Below are positions 7,364-15,624 of a DNA stretch of 26,622 nucleotides, piece by piece (positions within the stretch are counted from its first letter, which is position 1; every line of letters begins with the position of its first letter). Source of the stretch: Bacteroidetes bacterium UBA1947 (lineage in GTDB: Bacteria; Bacteroidota; Bacteroidia; Chitinophagales; Chitinophagaceae); NCBI GenBank assembly GCA_002336915.1, contig DDET01000025.1, positions 1-26,622 on the forward strand, written 5' to 3'. Made by a program: the position numbers and the translations under genes. The notes beneath the pieces were generated by a model. It did not search any database. It saw only the letters and a program-made list of their open reading frames with translations, and was not told the origin of the DNA.

Positions 7364-9514
7364 TTAATCTGTGGGAATCCGCGAAGCGTTCTTTTGCCTG
7401 TCATTCATCATTTTCTGCAGTTTATTATTATAGTATTGCGCTCTTTCCATGTTGTTTTTAGACGTATAGTAGTTTTTTAGAAACACCACTATCTGAGGGT
7501 TAACTTTCTTCATTTGTGCCGCACGTTCACAATACATCACCGCTGATGCGGTATCTTTTTGGTACAACGATATATTGGCAAGGTCTGTATAGGCAATGCT
7601 CTCCTGCGGCATGTTCTTTGCCGCCTTGAGCAATACCCGCATTGCCTTGTTGGTGTCATGACTCATTAACAGCACTTCGCTCATATCTATATAGGCTTCA
7701 CCAAAAGTCGAGTCGTAGTATATAGCCTTCTCAAATTGATAAAGTGCGGAATCTATCTGGCCGTTCTTAAAATACAACACCCCAAGATTATGGTTTAGCT
7801 TAGACCTGTCGTTGGCGTTGAGGGCTATATCACCGCCTGCCATTGTTGCCGTGCCATTCAACGCCATATTAATATACTTCCGGGCTTGTAGAGGGCTATC
7901 CAGGTTGAAATATATAACGGCGAGGTTGTTGATAGCACTACCCATATTAGGTGAGATCAGGATAGATTGTTCAAAGTTATCCCGGGCAACCTTCAGATAG
8001 TAGACGGAACTATCATAAAATATTTTTGCTTTATCTATATCTCCTGCACTTTTAGCGCTCATGGCTTTTCGCCTATACAAATTAGAGACACTCATCATCA
8101 ATTCCCCATTAAGCGTATTCGCCTTGGTCGACTCTCCCAGGTATTTGATATCGTGCGTGTAAAGCGTGACCTTACTTCTCCAGTCCATGTTCCTGTCCAC
8201 ACTTCTTGCAGCATAACAGCAGCATATCACCACCAGGGTTGCAGCAAGGCGTTTACCCGCAACATTAAATTTAAACGCTGCAGGTTCTACCCTAAACAAT
8301 TTGAATATTACCCAGCAAAATGAGATGCTGAAACCCAGTGAGGCTGCATACATAAACCTTTCCGCCATCATGCCCGGCGCCGGGCGGAAGAGGTTGGAGA
8401 AAATAAAAATATTCAGCAGGAACAATATAGCACCAAAGACAGGAATAGACTTTTTTCGGAGATTTATGAGAATATAAATTATGAGGCTGAGGTAGAATAA
8501 CGAGGACACCCATACCCATATATTATCCCAACCCAGGATAGGCACATACTTATATCCATAGTAAAATGCAAGCTGAATGGGTACGAGATGCAGGTAGAAA
8601 TACCATCCGGAGATATACATAGCAGTGGCAGCCTTCGTCGCAAAACTATAATCGGATATAAAAAATGGATTCTCCATCGAGAAGAAGAGCCTTTGCTCCT
8701 GGGGCAGCATCATGGCTACCGAGTACAAGGTGACGCGTGATATCAGCAGAACCGGGATGAACCAGAGCAATATCTTTTTGATAGGCATGTCGGAAAAAAA
8801 GTAAAAAGCAACGGAAGGAACAACCATCAGAGGTAGAATGGTTTTTTTGCTCAATACACCAAACATGAATATTACCCCGTAAAGAAATACATAGAAAATT
8901 TTCTTTGTCTCATAAGATCGCCAGGCAACCAAAAAGCTCATAACAGCAAAAAGAAAGGCAAGTAACTCATCTCTGCTCTTAACACTATCCACGACTTCGG
9001 TATGCAGGGGGTGTACTGCAAACATGAGACAGACGGCAAATGCAAACCAGGGATTTGCTTTTTTGAACCATTTTAGCAGCAGCGCGAACAACAGTACAAT
9101 AGTAAGTGCATACAAACACACATTGACAGCATGGCTGGCAGCAGGTGAGGAGCCTATTGACATAAACTGCAATGCAAAAGATAGCATCGGCATAGGACGA
9201 TATTCAAATGCATTCTCATTGTCGGAAAATGTGTGGTGTGCAAATATATGCGGCAATGCCTTCACACCCCTCTCTACAATTTTCTGGGCATTAACAGTAT
9301 ACAGCTCATCGTCAAGATTATACTTATTTGGAATACTATTGGCAAAAACCAGGAAGGCTATAACAAACAGGGCGATCTTTTGGTAAAGCACCGTACGGTC
9401 CTTATGAGGAACTGCCTCGAGGCCAGCCGATGCAGGTACACTTGCTTCTTCTGCGGCCTCTGCCGGTTTTACTTGTTGTGGTTTATTCTTCGAAGATGGT
9501 TTGCCCTTAGACAT
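7364..9514 (-). CDS. TMTC-like GT-C membrane glycosyltransferase with TPR domain
   Basis: Integral membrane protein of 716 residues. A charged, Lys/Pro/Ala-rich cytoplasmic N-terminus (1-40) is followed by about ten hydrophobic segments (about 44-450) and a soluble C-terminal half of TPR repeats (about 470-700, with motifs such as AINNLAVIYFNLDSPLQARK and SALYQFEKAIYYDSTFGEAY). The first loop carries LDDE (67-70), matching the acidic motif of GT-C transferases. EYRPMPMLSF (104-113) and FAVHPLHTEVVDSVKSRDEL (165-184) match the signature of TMTC/DUF1736-type proteins, which are O-mannosyltransferase-like in animals. It probably transfers a sugar from a polyprenyl-phosphate donor at the outer face of the inner membrane, with the TPRs binding acceptor or partner proteins (inference). 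The GT2 enzyme in the same operon could make the donor. Confidence 0.8.
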   Translation of the reverse strand: MSKGKPSSKNKPQQVKPAEAAEEASVPASAGLEAVPHKDRTVLYQKIALFVIAFLVFANSIPNKYNLDDELYTVNAQKIVERGVKALPHIFAHHTFSDNENAFEYRPMPMLSFALQFMSIGSSPAASHAVNVCLYALTIVLLFALLLKWFKKANPWFAFAVCLMFAVHPLHTEVVDSVKSRDELLAFLFAVMSFLVAWRSYETKKIFYVFLYGVIFMFGVLSKKTILPLMVVPSVAFYFFSDMPIKKILLWFIPVLLISRVTLYSVAMMLPQEQRLFFSMENPFFISDYSFATKAATAMYISGWYFYLHLVPIQLAFYYGYKYVPILGWDNIWVWVSSLFYLSLIIYILINLRKKSIPVFGAILFLLNIFIFSNLFRPAPGMMAERFMYAASLGFSISFCWVIFKLFRVEPAAFKFNVAGKRLAATLVVICCCYAARSVDRNMDWRSKVTLYTHDIKYLGESTKANTLNGELMMSVSNLYRRKAMSAKSAGDIDKAKIFYDSSVYYLKVARDNFEQSILISPNMGSAINNLAVIYFNLDSPLQARKYINMALNGTATMAGGDIALNANDRSKLNHNLGVLYFKNGQIDSALYQFEKAIYYDSTFGEAYIDMSEVLLMSHDTNKAMRVLLKAAKNMPQESIAYTDLANISLYQKDTASAVMYCERAAQMKKVNPQIVVFLKNYYTSKNNMERAQYYNNKLQKMMNDRQKNASRIPTD

Positions 9515-9537
9515 AAATCAAAAGTACTAAGCAGATG

Positions 9538-10662
9538 CTAAACCTGCTTCATGAATTTTTTTACCTCGTCAATGACGTAAGACTGATCACTTTCAAGTAA
9601 ATCAGTATAAGAAGGGAGTGTAATAACTCTTTTCCCAACATCTTCAGTAACGGGCAGTTTGCCATTGTTATACTTTGCAAACCAAGGCTGCAGGTGATTA
9701 GGGTAATAATGAACAGCAGTGCTGATGCCTCTATCCCACAGATGGGCCATAAGCTTTTCCCGCCAGGGAGCTGCTGCTAAAACTGAAAATATATAGGCAA
9801 AATCACTTTTCGGGTCCATAAAAGGTATCTCCATACCTTTTTCAAGAGGTAGCTCTGATAAATACCGCTCTACCATTGCCTTTTTCTTCGCCCTGATCTC
9901 TGTTATTCTTCCCATTTGGGCCAAGCCGATAGATGCACCCACATCATTTTGTGTGCATTTATCTCCCGCGGCTACCACTTCATAATGCCATGGCTTTGCA
10001 TTCTCCATATTATAACGCTGCCATGTGGAGCGTGCCATACCCATATTGCGATATGTAAGTATCCGGTTGGCTACCTCTTCATCATTGGTAGCTATGCCTC
10101 CACCCTCCACGCAACAAATGTTCTTGAGCGGCCCAAAGCTAAAGCAACTCATATAGCTGGTCGATCCTACCGGGGCATCTTTATAATAACTGCCAAAAGC
10201 GTGGGCAGCGTCTTCAATGACCTTAAGACGGTGAGCGGCGGCCAGTTCCTGTATCGCATCGATGCGGCAGGAGCGGCCCCTGTAATGCAGGGGTAAGATC
10301 ACCTTTGTTTTGGGCGTAATGCGCCTTTCAACATCTGCAACAGAAATATTACAGTCAGTTGCTTCAATATCAGCGAAAACAGGCACAAGGCCCAGTTTTA
10401 AAATAACGTGGATAACAGACGCATAGGTAAAGGAAGGCACTACCACTTCGTCCCCTGGCCTGCAGCCCGCTATTACCAGCGCTACTTCAATAGATTTGGT
10501 GCATGTAGACAGTGCGATGAAATATTTTGATTGTAACTCTTTTTTACATTCATCCTCAAACCTGAATACTTTTCTCCCTTGCCCTATCCAGCCCGATTCA
10601 AGGACCTCATCCAATATCTGCCGTTCTGCATCACCCATCGAGGGTTTTGAAACATTTATCAA
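9538..10662 (-). CDS. DegT/DnrJ/EryC1/StrS-family PLP-dependent sugar aminotransferase
   Basis: Aminotransferase converting a keto-sugar nucleotide to an amino sugar, 374 residues, cytoplasmic. The family N-terminus (VSKPSMGDAE), GDEVVVPSFTYASV (70-83), EDAAHAFGS (150-158) and SFGPLKNICCVEGGG with the PLP lysine Lys180 are visible. The usual S-G-T-x-A-L segment that holds the PLP phosphate reads STCTKSIEVA (52-61), an unusual variant. The start appears to be TTG at 10662: an in-frame stop lies just upstream, and the first ATG (codon 9) would remove the conserved first strand. It opens the glycan/acyl gene run, 23 nt before the TMTC-like gene and 37 nt after the peptidase gene. Amino-sugar product identity is unknown; no dedicated dehydratase or epimerase is in the window. 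Confidence 0.88.
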   Translation of the reverse strand: MINVSKPSMGDAERQILDEVLESGWIGQGRKVFRFEDECKKELQSKYFIALSTCTKSIEVALVIAGCRPGDEVVVPSFTYASVIHVILKLGLVPVFADIEATDCNISVADVERRITPKTKVILPLHYRGRSCRIDAIQELAAAHRLKVIEDAAHAFGSYYKDAPVGSTSYMSCFSFGPLKNICCVEGGGIATNDEEVANRILTYRNMGMARSTWQRYNMENAKPWHYEVVAAGDKCTQNDVGASIGLAQMGRITEIRAKKKAMVERYLSELPLEKGMEIPFMDPKSDFAYIFSVLAAAPWREKLMAHLWDRGISTAVHYYPNHLQPWFAKYNNGKLPVTEDVGKRVITLPSYTDLLESDQSYVIDEVKKFMKQV

Positions 10663-10699
10663 ATTATGCTGTTTTTAAGAACAATAAAATTACAGGCCA

Positions 10700-13093
10700 T
10701 TATCTGAGCACATTTATTTTGTGCACCGATCCTGTATAGTTGCTGCCCGTTATTTTCAGGTAATACATGCCGGTTGGTAGCCGGCTTACATCAATATCTT
10801 TCTGCCCGCCGTCCAAATTAAATAAATTGAGCTTACGGCCATAGCTATCGTATAAAATGGCAGTAAAGTTTTCCGTTCCGGTCACACCCGGCATAGACAC
10901 CACAACACGGTCCGAAGCCGGATTTGGTAAAATATTCACCCTGTTTTGTAAAGATATATTACCTGCAGCCAGGTCGCTATCCCGCACTGTTATGACCTTA
11001 AGATCGTCAAAATAGTAGCCTTCGAAGTTTGCCCCCTCATCGCTTACCAGCTCAAAGCGGATGCTGATCTGTTGCCCTAAAAACTCATGTAAGTCCATCT
11101 GCTCCAGCACCCAGTCCGAATGGAAGCCATCATAAAGCGGTTCGCCGGTTGCCTGGTACTGCCCGCCTGTTTTGGTGTACCTGCCGCAAAGCGGTACCCA
11201 GGCATTGGCCTGGTATGGCGATGCTTTCACCTGTACATAGTCATACAAATTTTCCACGTTCCAGCGCGTATGGAACTCCAGGTATGCGCTGCGCATATTT
11301 GTGAGATCTATAGGTTGCACACTTGTAATGGCAAAATCTGAGCTATCAGGATAGTTTACTCCGCATGCCCCACTCTTAATGGAATTAGGAGCTGTATAAT
11401 AAACATTGGTACACACATTCCAGCCATTGCCGGTCCAGTCTGTGCCAATATTATTACCTATCGTTGTTGCTGTCGCAACAGCACCATAATCTACTTGTAC
11501 AGTGTCTGTAATATTATAAAGCCCGTTATTCACTTTTATTACATAGCGCAGCAGCTGGCCATTCTGTGTATTTGCATTGACTGTATATGAAACGGAGTCA
11601 ATCATCTCCTGCAACATCGTAGGGTTCGTATATATCTTCGGCGCTGCCGATATATTTAGGCGGTTATCCAGCGATTCCATTGTAAGCGTAAAAGTGCCGA
11701 TATCAGGTAAGCCAAGACGCTGCAGCTTATAATGCAGGTAACCGCTTTGTTGCATCAGTATAGCCGATTGGGTATTGGTTATGCTTACATATGGCAGCAA
11801 CAGAGAGGATACATTGACATTGGCCAGCAAGTTAGCCCTGCTGTATGGAATGATCTCGCTTGCCGGTGGATAAAAACCATAGTCCGGCGAACCTATCTCA
11901 GGTGTGAAGGCAAGTATCTTGTTCTTAGTTACCTGCTCACCGTACATCCAGTCATTTGCATCGCCATTCGATAGGTAGCCCAGTGTCTGGTTGCAGGTTC
12001 CGTAATGGTAAAAATTATACTTCGTTAAAAATTGACCATATGCCGTGAACTGGTTCGAATCAACTGTAAGCAGGTTAGGCACATAGCCCCAGGGATAAAG
12101 GAGGTCGTTGTTGTATGTATGATAGTTCATGCAGATCTTAAAATCATACTGTTCAGAGAACCATTTCATTGCTTGAGTTTCAGGTTCCGAAAATGCTGCT
12201 GTGCCACGGTATGTATCGCTTGATGTCATATTGCTTGAGCCGATGTTATCAAAACCCCATTTGTAACCGTAGTTCCTGTTAAGGTCTATACCATAGGTAT
12301 TATCTATATTGTGCCTGCGGTTTTTACGCCACATACCTCCCCCACCGGGGTTGGTTGTATAGTTATAGATATAGCCGTCCGGGTTCACACAGGGTATAAA
12401 ATATAGCTCGGTATTATCCAGTATCGCCTTTACTTGCGGGTTTGTGGTATAGTTCTCCAGCAAATACCACATATAAAATATAGTGGCCGATATACTTTCG
12501 GGCTCGCGGGCATGGTGCAAGGCACTAAACAACATTTGCGGTTTACCTGCCTGCAATACTGCCGGGTTATTAGACATCCGGAGCCAGTATATAGGCCTGC
12601 CTTCAATAGAATGGAAAGTGTCGATGGCCTGTTTTGCGCTTATGAGGTTCGGGTAAAGTAATGTCATGGAATCCAGGATAGCCAACAGTTCATTGTACGT
12701 GAAATAGCCGGCATAAGTACCAAGATGGAAGTGCGTAGGCACCGGCACCATCGGCACTACCGTTGTATCACATGGCACACCTGTACTTTTATGCTGGGGC
12801 TCTGCGGGCCTTTCATTCTGCTCCCTGTAGTGCCTCACCACATCATCTATCAATATCTCCACGGTAAAACCCGCGCGCCTGATATCACTAATTTCAGAAG
12901 CAGAAAAATCTGAAATGAAGAAGACATTCTTCCTGTACTCTCCATGATCTGTAGCTACACCCGTCGCGGCAAGACGGTTGATATTGTGCTCTTTACTATC
13001 TAATAGGATCCTTGCCCGGGAATACTGTAGCTGTTGCGCATAGGTATGACCAAACGAGAGTACGATAAGAATAGAAAGTAAGATCTGCCTCAT
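10700..13093 (-). CDS. Secreted M14 zinc carboxypeptidase with T9SS sorting domain
   Basis: Secreted metallocarboxypeptidase of 797 residues. The signal peptide is at 1-19 (hydrophobic LLSILIVLSF, cleavage near YAQ-Q). A propeptide-like region runs to about 120. The M14 domain spans about 125-440: zinc ligands H194 and E197 in HAREPE, H325 in NYHTYNN; R273 in LNRNYGYKW binds substrate carboxylate; E399 in FTPEIGSP is the catalytic acid/base. A beta-rich region at about 560-710, with paired Tyr-Phe-Asp-Asp (YYFDDLKV), resembles MAM/immune-inhibitor-A-like jelly-roll modules. The last 70 residues (from ILPNPASDRVVV to VHKINVLR) are a type A Por secretion tail, directing export by the type IX system. 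It is on the same strand as the glycan genes, but its function is distinct. It does not share the tandem dyad promoter architecture on its side of the 13094-13258 gap. Confidence 0.93.
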   Translation of the reverse strand: MRQILLSILIVLSFGHTYAQQLQYSRARILLDSKEHNINRLAATGVATDHGEYRKNVFFISDFSASEISDIRRAGFTVEILIDDVVRHYREQNERPAEPQHKSTGVPCDTTVVPMVPVPTHFHLGTYAGYFTYNELLAILDSMTLLYPNLISAKQAIDTFHSIEGRPIYWLRMSNNPAVLQAGKPQMLFSALHHAREPESISATIFYMWYLLENYTTNPQVKAILDNTELYFIPCVNPDGYIYNYTTNPGGGGMWRKNRRHNIDNTYGIDLNRNYGYKWGFDNIGSSNMTSSDTYRGTAAFSEPETQAMKWFSEQYDFKICMNYHTYNNDLLYPWGYVPNLLTVDSNQFTAYGQFLTKYNFYHYGTCNQTLGYLSNGDANDWMYGEQVTKNKILAFTPEIGSPDYGFYPPASEIIPYSRANLLANVNVSSLLLPYVSITNTQSAILMQQSGYLHYKLQRLGLPDIGTFTLTMESLDNRLNISAAPKIYTNPTMLQEMIDSVSYTVNANTQNGQLLRYVIKVNNGLYNITDTVQVDYGAVATATTIGNNIGTDWTGNGWNVCTNVYYTAPNSIKSGACGVNYPDSSDFAITSVQPIDLTNMRSAYLEFHTRWNVENLYDYVQVKASPYQANAWVPLCGRYTKTGGQYQATGEPLYDGFHSDWVLEQMDLHEFLGQQISIRFELVSDEGANFEGYYFDDLKVITVRDSDLAAGNISLQNRVNILPNPASDRVVVSMPGVTGTENFTAILYDSYGRKLNLFNLDGGQKDIDVSRLPTGMYYLKITGSNYTGSVHKINVLR

Positions 13094-13175
13094 AAAACGC
13101 TATTTCATTGTAATTTATATAAAAAATATGAAGTATACCCAAATGCACACTCTGTTTTGAAACAAGCTTATCAAC

Positions 13176-13241
13176 ATGACGCATATCATCATATGTTCTG
13201 ACTCAAGTCATAAAGAAACACTTCCTGCCAGATTTTTTTTG
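13176..13241 (+). promoter_or_regulatory. Tandem CRP/FNR-type dyads and -7 box for the PagL-like gene
   Basis: Two dyads of the form TGA-N6-TCA: distal ATGACGCATATCAT (13176-13189) and proximal CTGACTCAAGTCAT (13198-13211). Their centres, 13182.5 and 13204.5, are exactly 22 bp apart. After 22 nt comes TTTTTTTG (13234-13241), a poor but positionally exact match to the Bacteroidota -7 box TAnnTTTG. This predicts transcription from about 13247, dyad centres near -42 and -64, and excludes the GTG at 13241 as a start codon. The same layout occurs before four other genes in the window. Confidence 0.72.
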
Positions 13242-13258
13242 TGGTTCAAGAAGAAATT

Positions 13259-13822
13259 ATGAGAAGCATGAAAAAAACCTGGTACCTGGTGGGGATTTTG
13301 TTCGCAGTACTATCTTTCACGGCGCAGTGCCAGGAAATGAACAAACGCCTTCACAGTACCCTTAGTACAACCCGCAGTATATTTTATAACGCCTATCAAA
13401 ATACTCTTGATATTGGATTGGACTACGAAGAAATGGAATGGGGTTCACTTGGGCCCGAATTAAACATCTACAAATTTTGGGATAAGGACTACAGCGCTAT
13501 CGGCATCGGGCTACGCCCCGCCATCCAGATGTTTTTCGCTAATCGCCGGGCGTATAAAATATATACGGAATTAAAGGGAGGGGTTGTTTATATGCTTCCT
13601 GCCCGGGCAGACAATAACCTGAATTACACTTTTGTGTGCGGTTTCGGCACAGAGGTGCGCATGATGAAAAGGAACCTGTTAAGAGCTGACCTTATATACA
13701 GTCATTTTTCCAATGGAAAACCTATGGACCACGGAGATAATCCTACCTGGGACGGCATAGGCTTTACCATTGGTTGGGTATATAATATTAACGAAACCAG
13801 GCCATGGAAGGCTAATGACTAA
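13259..13822 (+). CDS. PagL-like lipid A 3-O-deacylase / acyloxyacyl hydrolase family outer-membrane protein
   Basis: Predicted outer-membrane beta-barrel enzyme of the PagL family, which removes the 3-O acyl chain of lipid A. From the ATG at 13259 it is 187 residues; 13268 is an equally possible start, and the open frame back to GTG 13241 is rejected because it falls within the promoter. The signal peptide covers about 1-25 (YLVGILFAVLSFTAQC). Alternating amphipathic strands follow. The diagnostic catalytic pair is in YSHFSNGKP, with His149 and Ser151, followed by NPTWDGIGFTIGW, close to the PagL active-site pattern. The family Glu of the triad is not assigned with confidence. It is transcribed from the tandem-dyad promoter just upstream, which links lipid A remodelling to the stress genes that follow. 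Confidence 0.75.
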   Translation: MRSMKKTWYLVGILFAVLSFTAQCQEMNKRLHSTLSTTRSIFYNAYQNTLDIGLDYEEMEWGSLGPELNIYKFWDKDYSAIGIGLRPAIQMFFANRRAYKIYTELKGGVVYMLPARADNNLNYTFVCGFGTEVRMMKRNLLRADLIYSHFSNGKPMDHGDNPTWDGIGFTIGWVYNINETRPWKAND

Positions 13823-13880
13823 GATCAATAAACGCGCTGACGTACCTCAGCAAATTACTTCGATACATTTTCTTCCTTTG
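13815..13880 (+). promoter_or_regulatory. Tandem CRP/FNR-type dyads and -7 box for the baeRF gene
   Basis: Distal dyad ATGACTAAGATCAA (13815-13828) overlaps the stop codon of the PagL-like gene. Proximal dyad CTGACGTACCTCAG (13837-13850) lies within a longer palindrome with arms GCTGA/TCAGC. Centres are 22 bp apart (13821.5 and 13843.5). A 22-nt gap then leads to TTCCTTTG (13873-13880), which differs from TAnnTTTG at one fixed position. Predicted transcription begins near 13886, leaving a leader of about 36 nt before the ATG at 13922. Confidence 0.75.
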
Positions 13881-13921
13881 ACAAAAGAGCATATATCATT
13901 TATAAACAAAAAATATTTTTT

Positions 13922-14995
13922 ATGAACCAACAATACAGTGAGCCTGCAATAATAAACGCAGCAACATCATGGCCTTCTGTATCACTCATTCTGCCAATTG
14001 ATACAAAGATCTCTGTTAAGAGCGAATTAGCGCAATCACTCAAAACGGTCACCGACAAAATAAAACACGAATTGCATGCACATTACCCCGAAGACCGATA
14101 CATGCCTGTGCTAGAAAAAATAAAGGGCATAGCGGCTGAGATAGAGCCGGTGGAAAAGGCGAAGAGCCTGGCAATATTCGTATCGCCTGAAATATCGAAA
14201 GTATACTTCCTTGATATCCCGTCGGAAGAGAAGATCTTTATTGATGACTCGTTTGAGATACGTGACCTGGTATATTCCAAAGCCGCTGAGACTAAGTACC
14301 TGGTACTGGTTCTCGCCGCAGACCATGCTAAAGCATACACAGCGGTAAACAACCGTCTTGACAAGATCGCACTTAAAGCATCCCAATACGCCCAAGTATT
14401 TAATACAGAGAACACAAAAGAACAAGTAGCCAACTTTACCGACCCGGCTGCGATAAAGGAAACGAAACAGGATAAGTTCCTCAGGCATGTGGATGCTGAG
14501 CTCAGCAGCCTGGTACAAAAGGAGCACTTGCCGGTTTTCGTGCTTGGTGTAGACAGGGTATTGGGCCATTTCAAAAACATCACGGCCAATGCCGGCAGTA
14601 TCGCGGGTACGATACAGGGTAATTATATCGATGCCACCGTACCTGAATTAAAGGCAGTACTGGCGCCGGAGTTGGCGGAGTGGAAAAAGAACGAAAACAA
14701 TAAAACCATTGCAAGCCTGGAGGAAGCTGCCGATCAGCACAGGATCGCAAAAGGCATGAATGAGGTATGGAAAGCTGCTCATAACAGGCTGGGGCAGCTG
14801 CTCGTGGTAGAAAAAAACTTTTCGAATGAAAAAAAGAACAGCCTGGAAAATTCGAACCCTATACTATATACCCGTGATAGCGTAGATGAAGTAATTGAAC
14901 TCGTATTGCAGTCTGGCGGCAAAGTAGTATTTGCAGACGACGGTACGCTTGACGTTTATGGGCACATCGCCTTGGTGCAATATTACCAATCATGA
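13922..14995 (+). CDS. baeRF-family protein (bacterial archaeo-eukaryotic release factor-like)
   Basis: A 357-residue cytoplasmic protein that I match to the bacterial eRF1-like (baeRF) group by its layout: an N-terminal region with WPSVSLILPID and long helices (about 17-70), a middle domain with PVFVLGVDRVLGHFKNIT (about 204-221), and the typical ending in which a glycine-rich turn, an acidic patch and a final G-x-I-A-x-x-x-x-Y form the C-terminal L7Ae-like fold (GGKVVFADDGTLDVYGHIALVQYY). No GGQ peptide-release tripeptide is present, so it is not a normal termination factor. Such proteins have been proposed to act on ribosomes in stress or conflict, but this one's role is unproven. It sits between the PagL-like and Hsp20 genes under the same promoter type, which supports a stress-time function. 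Confidence 0.68.
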   Translation: MNQQYSEPAIINAATSWPSVSLILPIDTKISVKSELAQSLKTVTDKIKHELHAHYPEDRYMPVLEKIKGIAAEIEPVEKAKSLAIFVSPEISKVYFLDIPSEEKIFIDDSFEIRDLVYSKAAETKYLVLVLAADHAKAYTAVNNRLDKIALKASQYAQVFNTENTKEQVANFTDPAAIKETKQDKFLRHVDAELSSLVQKEHLPVFVLGVDRVLGHFKNITANAGSIAGTIQGNYIDATVPELKAVLAPELAEWKKNENNKTIASLEEAADQHRIAKGMNEVWKAAHNRLGQLLVVEKNFSNEKKNSLENSNPILYTRDSVDEVIELVLQSGGKVVFADDGTLDVYGHIALVQYYQS

Positions 14996-15008
14996 GCGGG
15001 GATCGGTC

Positions 15009-15074
15009 TTGATAAAGATCAGCACCTGGCATGACCATAGTCATTGTGCTCCGGAACCAGCATTGATAATTTTA
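15009..15074 (+). promoter_or_regulatory. Tandem CRP/FNR-type dyads and -7 box for hsp20
   Basis: The distal dyad TTGATAAAGATCAG (15009-15022) is a 9-of-10 match to the classical FNR box TTGAT-N4-ATCAA. The proximal dyad ATGACCATAGTCAT (15031-15044) is near-perfectly palindromic. Centres are 22 bp apart (15015.5, 15037.5). After 22 nt comes TAATTTTA (15067-15074), a -7-like box, predicting a start near 15080 and dyads close to -42 and -64, the class II and class I activator positions. The sequence aligns without gaps to the ftsH promoter over more than 35 bp. Confidence 0.82.
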
Positions 15075-15100
15075 CGAAATAAATTGTAAACAATTAAAAA

Positions 15101-15106
15101 AGGAGG
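15101..15106 (+). promoter_or_regulatory. Strong Shine-Dalgarno of hsp20
   Basis: A full AGGAGG stands 5 nt before the hsp20 ATG. Neighbouring genes have no such sequence, and Bacteroidota generally depend little on Shine-Dalgarno pairing. It suggests very high translation of this chaperone. A small inverted repeat AATTG-TAAA-CAATT (15082-15095) lies just upstream in the leader. Confidence 0.75.
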
Positions 15107-15111
15107 ACATC

Positions 15112-15555
15112 ATGTCGACAAAAACATTAACAAAAGGAACAGACTTATTCCCATCGATCTTCAATGATTACTTCAAGCCATGGAGTGAATGGTTTAATGG
15201 CGATGGGCTTTTACAGAGAACAGCTACAGCGCCATCTGTAAATATTACAGAAGAAAAAGACAAGTATAACGTGTCTTTGGCAGCACCGGGTATGGACAAG
15301 AATGATTTTTCGGTTGAACTGGAAGGCAAGATGCTTACCATAAGTGCCGAGAAAGAAGAAAAGAAAGAAGAAAAAGAAAAAAAATATACCCGCAAAGAAT
15401 ATAACTACTCATCATTCTCACGCAGTTTCACACTGCCTGAAGATGTGAGTGGAGAAAAAATAGAGGCGAAATATGAGAATGGTATCCTCACCCTTAACCT
15501 GCCCAAAAATGAAAAAGTAAAAAGCAATCCGGGTAAAAAAATAGTGGTTAATTAG
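15112..15555 (+). CDS. Hsp20/alpha-crystallin small heat-shock protein
   Basis: ATP-independent holdase chaperone of 147 residues that binds unfolding proteins in large oligomers. The N-terminal arm (1-40) has a W-x-x-W patch; the alpha-crystallin domain runs from about 40 to 132, with NITEEKDKYNVSLAAPGMDK, a highly charged Lys/Glu loop at 80-92, and the hallmark ENGILTLNLPK at 122-132. The usual C-terminal I-x-I/V anchor is represented by KIVV at the very end. It is preceded by the strongest copy of the tandem dyad promoter and by a perfect Shine-Dalgarno, and followed by a hairpin terminator, so it is a monocistronic, strongly inducible unit. Confidence 0.95.
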   Translation: MSTKTLTKGTDLFPSIFNDYFKPWSEWFNGDGLLQRTATAPSVNITEEKDKYNVSLAAPGMDKNDFSVELEGKMLTISAEKEEKKEEKEKKYTRKEYNYSSFSRSFTLPEDVSGEKIEAKYENGILTLNLPKNEKVKSNPGKKIVVN

Positions 15556-15590
15556 GAGATAAGAGGTGATAGGTTTTTCGTAAGGGTAAA

Positions 15591-15613
15591 AGAAGGGGGC
15601 AATGCCCCCTTCT
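15591..15613 (+). terminator. Intrinsic terminator after hsp20
   Basis: Perfect 10-bp stem AGAAGGGGGC / GCCCCCTTCT around a three-base AAT loop, 36 nt after the hsp20 stop. The downstream T-tract is weak (TCTTCGTGAT), but the stem is strong. It insulates hsp20 from the ftsH promoter, whose first dyad starts 12 nt later. Confidence 0.75.
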
Positions 15614-15624
15614 TCGTGATATTG

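Noticed and set aside
13241..13258. GTG start extending the PagL-like gene upstream
   Set aside because: The GTG is part of the predicted -7 box and would precede the transcription start; the extra residues spoil the signal peptide start.
13094..13258. Dyad pair as a divergent promoter for the M14 peptidase as well
   Set aside because: On the minus strand the position 22 nt beyond the nearer dyad reads AGAGTGTG, which is not a -7 box, unlike the ATPase/mla case.
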